NCBI GenBank assembly: GCA_023436495.1
Contig: JAEZIT010000077.1
Coordinates: forward strand, 1 to 25,692
DNA: 25,692 bases
Origin: Acidobacteriota bacterium
GTDB lineage: Bacteria; Acidobacteriota; Blastocatellia; Pyrinomonadales; Pyrinomonadaceae
Reading direction: 5' to 3'
The notes under the pieces were generated by a model that saw nothing but the letters and a program-made list of their open reading frames with translations, was not told the origin of the DNA and made no database searches. This document shows positions 1 through 7,900 of the stretch, piece by piece (within the stretch, counting starts at the first letter, position 1; every line of letters begins with the position of its first letter). A program made the translations under genes and the position numbers.

Positions 1-24
1 GCCGAATACGGCGCCGGCTTTTTT
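1..24 (+). terminator. Intrinsic terminator cut by the window edge
   Basis: GCCG (1-4), loop AATA (5-8) and CGGC (9-12) form the top of a hairpin. GCCGGC follows at 13-18 and six T at 19-24. The lower left arm would lie before base 1. It would end a plus-strand gene outside the window. Only half of the structure is visible. Confidence 0.5.
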
Positions 25-60
25 ATTCTCTATAGAATCCTCGATCGCCCGCCGATACTT

Positions 61-96
61 ATTGTATGTTGATCTGCTGCATACAATCCGTATAGT
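61..96 (+). promoter_or_regulatory. Promoter with overlapping perfect dyad operator, upstream of XRE fragment
   Basis: ATTGTATG (61-68) and CATACAAT (80-87) are perfect 8-bp inverted arms around an 11-nt spacer. The dyad overlaps a candidate sigma70 promoter, TTGATC (69-74) and TATAGT (91-96) with a 16-nt spacer. The promoter lies just ahead of the ATG at 106, so the message would have a very short leader. Such a layout fits an autoregulated XRE repressor. The sequence shows the dyad; its function is inferred. Confidence 0.5.
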
Positions 97-105
97 TTGA
101 TCTCA

Positions 106-258
106 ATGCTGAATCAAATTCTGATCGAAGAATTTGGTAAGAGAATCAGACAACTTCGCACCGAGCGGAACCTTTCCCAAGAAGAACTCTCATTCCTAAC
201 AGGGTTCCTTATTGCCAAAATGTCGAACACCTACGATTTTATCACCTGTCGGATGTAG
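106..258 (+). pseudogene. Truncated XRE-family HTH regulator (N-terminal fragment)
   Basis: The frame from ATG 106 encodes about 33 residues that read like the first half of an XRE helix-turn-helix domain, including RIRQLRTERN and LSQEELSFLTG. After FLTG (about position 204) the expected recognition helix and ERG motif are absent; the frame runs through unrelated residues to TAG at 256-258, overlapping the 3' end of the opposite-strand MutH/Sau3AI-like gene. A promoter and dyad operator are intact upstream. I read it as a regulator cut when the restriction-modification cassette arrived. The missing half was not found at the other end of the island. A functional 50-residue protein cannot be excluded but is unlikely. 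Confidence 0.6.
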
Positions 259-845
259 TCAGAATTGAGCCAGTATGCCTTCTTCTTGGCAACGCCACCG
301 TTAGCAGTCGGCGCCAGGTCTCGACTGTTTCGCGCTTTAGGTCGAACATGACAAATGTAATCGTCTGATTGGGCAATGAAGTGTTCAAAGTCGTTAGCTT
401 GGATGTTCCGCCGCGTATGTTCCCAGAATTGTCTGGCCGTTTCGAGATCCGTCTCGGGCATTGACCAGAACTTAACTTTTTGAAGACGGACGATTTGTTG
501 CCCGTCTTTTTGGAATATGACGAACATGAATCTCTTTCTTAGTGTAAGGTGCCAATAAGAACTTTGCCATTCTTCATGAATAATTTCTTCATAGTCAATT
601 TGCTTGAACGACATGCTCTCTTTCAAAGATCCATCGGATTCAAATCGCACAGTCTTTAATTCAAAGTCCTCGCCCGCAAACGCTCTCGGGTCTTCGAATC
701 GTTCAATGATTCCTTTGGTTATTAGGTGAAGCCTGCTTTTTGCGAACGTGGGAGTGAGGCGTAAGACGTCAAACAATTCGCCTTCCGTCATGTCGTAGTA
801 TTCCCGGAAATGCTGTTCAATCTTATGTTCGAGACTCGATGTCAT
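231..845 (-). CDS. MutH/Sau3AI-family restriction endonuclease domain protein (single domain)
   Basis: The 204-residue product resembles the C-terminal MutH-like domain of Sau3AI-type enzymes. Visible signatures are ELFDVLRLTPTFAKSRL near the N-terminus, FELKTVRF, KESMSF, FWSMPETDLETARQFW, HVRPKARNS and YWLN near the end. R.Sau3AI is roughly 490 residues with two MutH-like halves; this protein is MutH-sized. Its FELK has the Glu and Lys of the MutH ExK motif, but the preceding catalytic Asp is not obvious, so nuclease activity is uncertain. The frame opens at TTG 860, but ATG 845 sits 8 nt after GGAGG (854-858) and is the better start. It is the last gene of the cassette, 17 nt after the DUF262 stop. 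GATC specificity would be an inference from family only. Confidence 0.75.
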   Translation of the reverse strand: MTSSLEHKIEQHFREYYDMTEGELFDVLRLTPTFAKSRLHLITKGIIERFEDPRAFAGEDFELKTVRFESDGSLKESMSFKQIDYEEIIHEEWQSSYWHLTLRKRFMFVIFQKDGQQIVRLQKVKFWSMPETDLETARQFWEHTRRNIQANDFEHFIAQSDDYICHVRPKARNSRDLAPTANGGVAKKKAYWLNSDYIRQVIKS

Positions 846-862
846 CCCTATTGCCTCCAATA

Positions 863-2725
863 TTAGTTTGCAAAACCCATATTTTGCCGAAGGTCAGTGA
901 CCCAAATCTTGAATCCGATTTCTGCTAACTCTTTTCCGCGAAGGTCAATCGGAGCAAAACTTCGTTGCCCCGGAATCGCGCCAAAGTCCCATTGGTCACT
1001 CTTGACCCGCTCAGTAAATTGTCGAATTAAGTGCATCTGTGAGTTGGCGAACTCCACTAACTTTTCATCAAAGGGCCGGTTTCCAGCTGCGCCGTTGAGT
1101 CGTTTTCCAATTAGAATGAGGTTTCCGATAAGATTGACGTGCTTTCGGATCTCAGTTTTCGTTAATCCCCATTCGTTGGGGGTTTGGGGAAGAATATGTT
1201 CGATACTAACCTTGTTTTCATCGAAGCCCTCGTAATACTTCCCTCCAAGGTGTTGTTCAATAGTACTGAGTATGTAGCGAATCAATACTCTTGATCGTTG
1301 ATCCGACTTGTAGGAAATTGTCACGAATTCATCAGTAAAGCTCTCAAGTGTTTTAGGAAGCTTCGAGTCGAAAGGAACAAACAGTTTTTCTGAGAAAAGA
1401 CTGGCGAAGGCACTAGAATCCATCCCTAGCCGCGAATATTCTTCGATACTCCGGCAAAAATCACAAACTAAGCTAAAATACCAGTTCCCCGGATAACCCA
1501 TTACTTGAAAATAAACGAAAGTAAACTTTGCGATAATTTCCCATCGAGAGCCCATTCTTAATGGCATTCCAAGATTGGAACCATCGTTGTGCTTTAGGTT
1601 TCGAAAAAGACATAGATAAAGAATCGCCCAAGTCTTCGCTTTTGTATTGCGTAGAATTCTCAGACTCTCAAAACACCTCAAAGCCTCGTTTTGGTCTTGA
1701 AGCAATTGCGAAATTTCAGATACATCCCCGGTGAAAATCGTCTTCATCAATCCCGCGTTACGATGAAGATCTTCTAAAAATGCAGTCCATCGATCAGAAT
1801 CATCCTGAAGTCGATCCTTGATTGTCCTATAAAGCCGCCGTTCTGATACATACTCGTGCTTTGAACTCCAGTAATAGCTCAAAAAATCCTTAATGGATAA
1901 ACCGCATGAATCAACCGCTTCCAAGATGTCACCCCAAAGTGCTTTGGCCTTATCTTCGTAAACTCCGTCGCCGCCAATTACGTGACGAAAAATCTGATTC
2001 TTGACGAGGTCAGCAACGTTTAGTTCGACACCTTTTGCATTTACGGTTTCAAATATTTCATATGCTAGGTCCTCATCTGCAATTTCAATACGAACGAAGA
2101 AGTGCTTCCCCAACCTTCTCCGGACCAGGTCAATCAAGAAACTCTTCTTATCCGCCACCGATTCGACGCGATCAACGGCGGAATCGAGGGCGGTACGGAA
2201 ACATAAGTAAGCTCTCTTTACCCTATCTTCCTCCGTTCCACGTTTTGCCTTTGTTCCGTCCGTAATTCGCTTAGGGCCATCAAAGTCCTGGATGTAGTCA
2301 TGAAAGAATTGAGCGATACTGTCACCTGGCTTCAGGTAGAACTCGAACCGCGAGTTGTTGTACGGATCCTCTTTGCCAATTAATTGCTTGGTAACGCCGC
2401 GAGCAATTGTCAGGAAGTCTTCATCGTTATATTCGGCATGCTTTTCAATGCAAAAATCACGTATAACAGCGCCAAGAATATTTATCGTTAAGTAACGTTG
2501 CTGACCGTCAATTATCTCAAGAATATCAGCGTCTTTTCGCTGATTATTGAAAATGATCGTGCCGAGAAAAACCGGGTCTTCACAGAAGATGGTATCCCAG
2601 AACTCCTGCACATTTGATTCTTCCCATGCGTAGTTCCGCTGAAACCGCGGAATCTCAAATCTATACTTCGGCTCAAGGTACACCTCGGCTATCTCTGTCT
2701 TAACAACCTCGAAATATTGGGGCAT
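863..2725 (-). CDS. DUF262/DUF1524 (GmrSD-like) protein
   Basis: The 620-residue product has the DUF262 N-terminal domain with IPRFQRNYAW (about 25-34) and the diagnostic IDGQQR (72-77), a ParB/Srx-like nucleotide-binding fold. The C-terminus carries DUF1524 with HILP (510-513) and IGNLILI, an HNH-like nuclease signature. This architecture is shared with GmrSD-type modification-dependent enzymes and other phage-defence proteins. Its ATG shares one base with the methyltransferase stop (TAATG), and AAGGAG inside the upstream gene is well placed, so translation is probably coupled. Its position between a methyltransferase and a Sau3AI-like gene is unusual. It may be a second, modification-sensing nuclease, or supply cleavage to the cassette; both are inferences. 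Confidence 0.85.
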   Translation of the reverse strand: MPQYFEVVKTEIAEVYLEPKYRFEIPRFQRNYAWEESNVQEFWDTIFCEDPVFLGTIIFNNQRKDADILEIIDGQQRYLTINILGAVIRDFCIEKHAEYNDEDFLTIARGVTKQLIGKEDPYNNSRFEFYLKPGDSIAQFFHDYIQDFDGPKRITDGTKAKRGTEEDRVKRAYLCFRTALDSAVDRVESVADKKSFLIDLVRRRLGKHFFVRIEIADEDLAYEIFETVNAKGVELNVADLVKNQIFRHVIGGDGVYEDKAKALWGDILEAVDSCGLSIKDFLSYYWSSKHEYVSERRLYRTIKDRLQDDSDRWTAFLEDLHRNAGLMKTIFTGDVSEISQLLQDQNEALRCFESLRILRNTKAKTWAILYLCLFRNLKHNDGSNLGMPLRMGSRWEIIAKFTFVYFQVMGYPGNWYFSLVCDFCRSIEEYSRLGMDSSAFASLFSEKLFVPFDSKLPKTLESFTDEFVTISYKSDQRSRVLIRYILSTIEQHLGGKYYEGFDENKVSIEHILPQTPNEWGLTKTEIRKHVNLIGNLILIGKRLNGAAGNRPFDEKLVEFANSQMHLIRQFTERVKSDQWDFGAIPGQRSFAPIDLRGKELAEIGFKIWVTDLRQNMGFAN

Positions 2726-4017
2726 TATTTTCTCCTTTTAATTATTTCTCGGCCAAGTTGCTCAACAATTCCAACAACTAGGGCGTTACCCATGAAGAAC
2801 GCACGTCTAATATCCGAGACGCCTTCTGTGTGATTGTCGGGAAACATGTTCAATCTTTCGAGCTCCACCGGCGTTAACCGTCTGAGCCTTCCCTCGGGTG
2901 TGCAAATAACGTGCTTAAATCGTGACGGTGACGGTCCACCTTCGCCAGTGATGATTGTCCGCGAAGGTCGGTCCAGTGGGTCGGGGAACAACATTGGCCC
3001 TTCGTTGTACTGATATTCAAAGCCCGTAGCTTTGTTTCGACGCGGTTCATTCTTCGCGCCTTTGAGGTACGCCCAGCGGTCCAAACTCTCTGAATCAACG
3101 AAATATTCGGCGGGAACGTCTCCGTTTGTAAGGATAATATCCCGTAAAGTGGTTTTTTCACCGTGGTAATTCGGCTCTGTGCTGACCGTGAACACGTCGC
3201 GATTGCACATCACACCTGAATTATTGAACGGACTAAAATGACGAAAACGTTCGAATACGTCACCCACGTCGAACAGAGCTAGCTGCGGCGGCATATGGAC
3301 GCGATTGAAATGTTCCGTAATGTAATCGAGTTCGCCTTCAATCTTGAATTGTACGGGAGCGTCCCAATCATCAATCTTGATGGGAAAGGCTTGAGCAAAG
3401 ACACCTCCTTTTTTAAGCCAATCGGACGGCTTCGGAGCAGTTACAAAGTCGGCGTAAATTTCCGTATCTAGGTGATAGGCGAGAATGAAAATCCGTCGAC
3501 GCCGCTGCGGCATGCCATAGTCCGCAGCGTTTATCACACGCCACTCGACCATATAACCAAGGTCGGAAAGGGACGCCAGCATAATCGCGAAATCACGTCC
3601 ACGCTGAGAAGCAGGAGATTTAAGCAAACGATCGACATTTTCAAGGAAGACGTATCTGGGCCGCTTGTCCTCAAGTATCCGATGAATTTCCCACCACAGG
3701 ACACCTTTCTTTCCCTTTAGCCCTTTTGCATGATTCAGCGTTCGTGCTACAGAATAGTCTTGACAAGGAAAACCGCCGACAAGAAGATCATGATCGGGAA
3801 TGGAAACGGTGGGAATCTTGGAGATATCCGCATTGCAGTGATTTTCAGGTCCAAAATTCTTTACGTAGATATCCGAGGCATGCTGAACCTTTGTCGAAGG
3901 TTCCCACTGGTTACTCCAAACAATCTTGAAGCGGTCTGAAGCGCGCTCGAGCCCTAGGCGAAACCCTCCAACTCCGGCAAATAATTCTATAACTCTTATG
4001 TCGTTCTTCTTGCTCAT
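2725..4017 (-). CDS. DNA (cytosine-5-)-methyltransferase, Sau3AI-like
   Basis: The 430-residue enzyme has all main m5C motifs: motif I ELFAGVGGFRLGLE (11-24), motif IV GGFPCQDYS with catalytic Cys85, motif VI ENVDR (126-130), motif VIII QRRRR (171-175) and the C-terminal GNALVV (motif X). The variable target-recognition region lies roughly at 190-340. LWWEIHRIL and RLLKSPASQRGRDF are typical of the M.Sau3AI-like group, which methylates GATC, but specificity is not proven. It transfers a methyl group from S-adenosylmethionine to cytosine C5 and would protect host DNA from the linked nuclease. Its start overlaps the stop of the XRE gene by ATGA (4014-4017), and its stop overlaps the next start, indicating one coupled transcript. 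Confidence 0.92.
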   Translation of the reverse strand: MSKKNDIRVIELFAGVGGFRLGLERASDRFKIVWSNQWEPSTKVQHASDIYVKNFGPENHCNADISKIPTVSIPDHDLLVGGFPCQDYSVARTLNHAKGLKGKKGVLWWEIHRILEDKRPRYVFLENVDRLLKSPASQRGRDFAIMLASLSDLGYMVEWRVINAADYGMPQRRRRIFILAYHLDTEIYADFVTAPKPSDWLKKGGVFAQAFPIKIDDWDAPVQFKIEGELDYITEHFNRVHMPPQLALFDVGDVFERFRHFSPFNNSGVMCNRDVFTVSTEPNYHGEKTTLRDIILTNGDVPAEYFVDSESLDRWAYLKGAKNEPRRNKATGFEYQYNEGPMLFPDPLDRPSRTIITGEGGPSPSRFKHVICTPEGRLRRLTPVELERLNMFPDNHTEGVSDIRRAFFMGNALVVGIVEQLGREIIKRRK

Positions 4018-4262
4018 TTACCGTCGACGGCCTTTTCAATCCTTGAAACGAAACTTCCAAATCCGATACCCAGGGCTGAACAAAATGCGCGGAGTTCGAC
4101 AATGTCAATCCGCCGTTCGCCGCGTTCGACCTTACTGATAAAGCTTTGAGTTGTTCCGAGGCGTTGGGCCAATTCGGTTTGACTTAAACCCTGCTCCTCG
4201 CGGGCGCTACGGAGTTGTTCGAGGAATAGGGAGTACTCCTTTGAATAGATAGATTTTTCCAT
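4014..4262 (-). CDS. Small XRE-family regulator of the R-M cassette (C-protein-like)
   Basis: The 82-residue protein is a single helix-turn-helix domain: GLSQTELAQRLGTTQSFISK followed by VERGERRIDIVEL. Size and domain match controller proteins of restriction-modification systems, which time methyltransferase and nuclease expression. It precedes the methyltransferase and overlaps it by 4 nt, so the regulator is co-translated with its presumed targets. Repeats containing GACT half-sites lie just upstream (4289-4320) and are a natural autoregulatory site. No strong Shine-Dalgarno sequence is seen ahead of ATG 4262. It may simply repress the methyltransferase rather than act as a classical activator. 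Confidence 0.8.
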   Translation of the reverse strand: MEKSIYSKEYSLFLEQLRSAREEQGLSQTELAQRLGTTQSFISKVERGERRIDIVELRAFCSALGIGFGSFVSRIEKAVDGK

Positions 4263-4288
4263 TTGTGATTGTGTGCTAACAGGAAGGT

Positions 4289-4320
4289 ATAGTCCGATTT
4301 GGAATAGTCCAAAATCGACT
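4289..4320 (-). promoter_or_regulatory. Candidate operator of the R-M cassette
   Basis: Upstream of the XRE gene the minus strand carries GGACTAT twice (complement at 4289-4295 and 4304-4310), 15 bp apart, and a perfect 6-bp inverted repeat TTTGGA-CTAT-TCCAAA across the upstream copy. An AGTC lies at the outer end (4317-4320). GACT/AGTC half-sites are characteristic of known C-boxes, but this site does not match the canonical spacing exactly. Binding by the adjacent XRE protein is inferred. Confidence 0.45.
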
Positions 4321-4381
4321 TTTTAGCCACCGTTATGCCGAAGGGGAGCGCTTTTGGTCGGACTTAAATACTGGTGCAGAA

Positions 4382-4753
4382 TTAGCTTAACTCGGCATTA
4401 ATCTTGATAAGAATAGAACGAAGATCGGCACGAATGTCGCACTCCCAAATCGTGATCACTCGCCAGTCGAGTTTTCTGAGGTCGGACTTTTTCTTGCCGT
4501 CGCGAGCGGTGTTGCGCTCGAACTTGGCATGCCAAAATTCGGTGTTGGTTTTTGGAAGGGAATAATTACATTTTGGACAGCGGTGCCAGAAGCAACCGTG
4601 GACGAATATGGCGAGCTTTTTTGAAACGAACGAGATATCGGGGCGGCCTGGGACCTTTTTATAGTGGAGACGATAACCGCGATGGCCGGCATGCCATAGG
4701 GCTTTACGAAGCATCACCTCGGGCTTGGTGTCCTTAGCGCGGTTTGCGCTCAT
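4382..4753 (-). CDS. vsr: Very short patch repair endonuclease Vsr
   Basis: The protein matches Vsr throughout: MSANRAKDTKPEV at the start, VPGRPDISF with the catalytic Asp (D39), FVHGCFWHRCPKC with the metal-binding Cys/His and intercalating aromatics, FW followed by RD, and IWECDI at the end. Vsr nicks 5' of the T in T:G mismatches made by deamination of 5-methylcytosine, so it pairs logically with the m5C methyltransferase 119 nt downstream. ATG 4753 is used here, but the open frame continues upstream for 21 codons with Vsr-like residues (RSPTPKNEAVSRV) to a TGA. The only other usual start there is the GTG directly before it, at 4756. The true start is therefore uncertain. Confidence 0.85.
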   Translation of the reverse strand: MSANRAKDTKPEVMLRKALWHAGHRGYRLHYKKVPGRPDISFVSKKLAIFVHGCFWHRCPKCNYSLPKTNTEFWHAKFERNTARDGKKKSDLRKLDWRVITIWECDIRADLRSILIKINAELS

Positions 4754-4874
4754 CACGCGCGAAACTGCTTCGTTCTTCGGGGTCGGTGATCGTTTATCTC
4801 GTACGTACTCGATGTTTCAATTTTATCAGAAGGGTTAGTTACGCGGAATAGTTCGGATGTGAGAACATGGCATA

Positions 4875-4911
4875 CCAAAAAAGGGAGCGCGTTCGGCGCT
4901 CCCTATTTTGG
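4875..4911 (-). terminator. Strong bidirectional hairpin terminator
   Basis: GGGAGCGC (4883-4890) and GCGCTCCC (4896-4903) pair around a 5-nt loop. Flanking A and T tracts extend the stem to about 16 bp with one mismatch. On the minus strand it ends in a run of six T and lies downstream of the TonB receptor gene. It also marks the island/chromosome boundary. Confidence 0.8.
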
Positions 4912-4983
4912 TTGTTGTTGCTGATTACCCCTTGTTCTTGTTCTGTCCCCCTTGTTCTTTGTTCCCCAAATTGTCCCAGGAGA

Positions 4984-7900
4984 TCAAAAGTTTAGCCGGA
5001 GCGCGAATTGGATCTGGCGGTTGGTGCCGAGTCCGACGGTGCGTCCGACGGTGCTGGTGATGTTGCCGAACGAGCCTGCGTTTGAGACGGTGTACGGCGT
5101 TCCCGGCTGTACGGAAGTGGCGGACGTGCCAAGCAGGCTCGGGAGCGTCGCGACCGGGTTGGCGAAGTTCGCGCGGTTGAAGAGGTTATAGATCTCCGAG
5201 CGAAATTCGAGGTTCATGGTTTCGGTGAACCGGAAACGCTTTTGCAGCGTCAGGTCGAACTGGTGAAAGGTCGGGCCTTTCAGGAAATTGCGCGGCAGGT
5301 TGCCGTAGGTTCCCGGGGCCGGCATGGCGAACGCCGCCGGATTCAGGTAGCGCATCCCGTTGCCAAGGTCGAGGAACGGGTTGACGCCCGGCAGCAGGTC
5401 CGGCCGGCGCGTGTTGCGCGAGGCGTTTCCGCCCGGCGTGTTGATGACGCCGATAAAGCCCGAGTTCGTTCCCGAGGGAAGGGCCGAGACGACGAAGCCG
5501 TTCGGAACGCTGTTTCCGCCGAGCACGCAGCCCGCCGAATTGTTGCACTGAAACACCGTGTCGGGACGCGTGATCGCGACCGTGATCGGCGAGCCGGCGC
5601 GGGCATTGTAAACGCCGCCGACCTGCCAGCCGCCGAGGACCGCGTCCGCGATGCCGTTCAGGGCGAACGTGCGGCCCTTGCCGAACGGGATTTCGTACAA
5701 GGCGGTGATGTTCGCGCTGTGGCGAATGTCGAAGGTATTCGGGCCAAACTCTTCTTCGAAGCTGTACGGGTTTTGCGCCGTCGTTGCTTCGTTGGAACCC
5801 TGCGTGTTGCCGTAGGACTTACCGAGCTGGTACTGGGCGTTAAGCGTCAGGCCGTCGGTAAACCGTCGGTTGATCAGGATCTGCAGAGCGTCGTAACGGT
5901 CACGGCCGCCGCTGGTCTTATAATCGATCTCGCCGAAGGGCTGCAGCACGGATGTGGGATTGTCCACGATCACGCCGCCCGAGAGAGCCTTGCCGACAAT
6001 GTCGAATTCGCGAACGGTCGTTACGCCGGCGATCGCGCCGGGGCACGTGCCGTTGACGGGTGCGACCGAACAGCGTGTGATGACGCCGACGCCTACGGGC
6101 AGAGCCGCTCCGTTCTGGATTACCGCGCTGCCGGGCAGGATGCGGTTGGTGATGCTGCGAAGGAAGAGGTTGCGCCCCTGCGACCCGACATAGCCGACGG
6201 TCAGTACAGTGCTGCCGGGCAGTTCGTGCTGGACCGAGATGCCGTATTGGCCGACGCGTTCGGGGACGACATAGCCTTCGACGTCATAGGCACGCGGCGT
6301 GAAGCGGGTCTGGATGCCGCCGATGGTCGATACCGTGTCGCTGGTCGTCGTCGTCATTCCGGAGGCGATCGACTGGCTGCTGCGATAAACGTTGCTCTCG
6401 ATCGGCTGGATGAGATCTTCGTACTGGCCGGGGCCGTAATAAAGGCCGCCGCCGCCGCGGATGACGGTCTTGCCGCCGAGGAATTCCGGCGCCCAGGTAA
6501 AGCCGAGACGCGGGCCGAAGTTGTTCTTGCTCGTGCGGTAAAGGTCCGTTCCCGGAGGCATCAGCCTGCCGGTCGCGGCGTCGAATAATACGGCGCGGTC
6601 GTTCTTTTCTTTGTTGACCGAATAGTATTCGTACCGCATGCCGTAGCTGAAGACGACGTTCGGGCGAATGCGCCATTCGTCCTGTGCGTAGCCGATGATG
6701 TAATGCTGGCGGCCCTGGCTGAGGCCGTCGAACGGGCGTTCGATGGTGGTGATCGGATCGGTCGCGACCGAAAAATTGCCGGGCAGCGACATGTCGCCGA
6801 TGAATGCGGCGGTCAGATTCCTGTTAAGCAGAAAATCGGTAACGTTGCCGTAGCTGTAGGTGATGCCGCCAAGTTGGTCGAAATCAACCTTGAGCTGGCG
6901 AACCTCGCCCCCGAATTTGAAGCTGTGATTGCCCTTGGTCCACGACACGTTGTCGATGTATGAAAAGCTGGTCGGGCGAATGGGCTGTGCACGGCCGTTG
7001 CCTGCGGACGATTGGCGGGTCAAGCCGCCCGGTTCGGTGAAACCGGTCGATGCGCCGCCGTTGACGCCGGGACTGACGATGTTACCCGTCAGACGCAGCG
7101 ACGTTTTCGTAAGATCGAACCCGTTCAGGCCGGTGACGTTCGGAACGACGGTCGACAGGTCTGTGGGTGCACGGTTGAATCCGAATTTGGATTCGTTGAC
7201 GACGTTTCCGTAAACCTGCGACAGCGAAACAACAAAGTTGTCGGGGTTCTGGCCCGCCGAAACGAAACGTCCGCTCGCGCCGTCGGGCGAAAGAAGATCG
7301 CCGCGGTTACGCTGATAGCGTCCGTAAAGATTGAATTTGTCGCTGATCTTATAATCCATGCGGAAGCTGAACGCGTCCTCGTCCAGTTCAGCAGAACGAT
7401 TGACCTGAACGACCTGGCCGACGTTCGTCAGGCCGCCGATGCCGAGCAGCGGGCCGAAACCGACCGGGAACGTATTGATGACACCGGTCGCGCGAAGCGC
7501 CTGAATGCGCGGGATGGCAGCGGTCGCATCCGCCGCACTGATGTTTCCGAGAGCGATTCGTGCCGCTTCGCCGCGCGGGTCGGGCGTGCCGTAAAAATTG
7601 ATGAAATCACGTGCAACGGGCGAGAGCGTCGTTTCGATCACGTTGATGCCCGCACGCTGCCGAAGGCCTTCGTAGCTTCCGAAAAAGAAGAGCTTGTTCT
7701 TGATGATCGGGCCGCCGAAGCTGCCGCCGAACTGGTTCAGGCGAAGCGGGGATTTGTCGCCTTTGTCGAAGAAGTTGCGTGCGTCAAAAACGTCGTTGCG
7801 CAGGTAGTAGAACAGAGCGCCCTTAAATTGGTTGCTGCCGCTCTTGCCGATCACGTTGATCTGGCCGCCCGTTCCCGTTCCGTATTCGGCGGGATAGTTA

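Noticed and set aside
4757..4874. Search for the missing second half of the truncated XRE gene or a target-site duplication at the other island edge
   Set aside because: No matching recognition helix, ERG motif or convincing direct repeat was found by eye.
5242..6588. Plus-strand 448-codon open frame opposite the TonB receptor gene
   Set aside because: It is antisense to a gene with clear domains and signal peptide; its Arg/Ala/Asp/Val-rich composition reflects high-GC codon shadow, with no recognisable motif.
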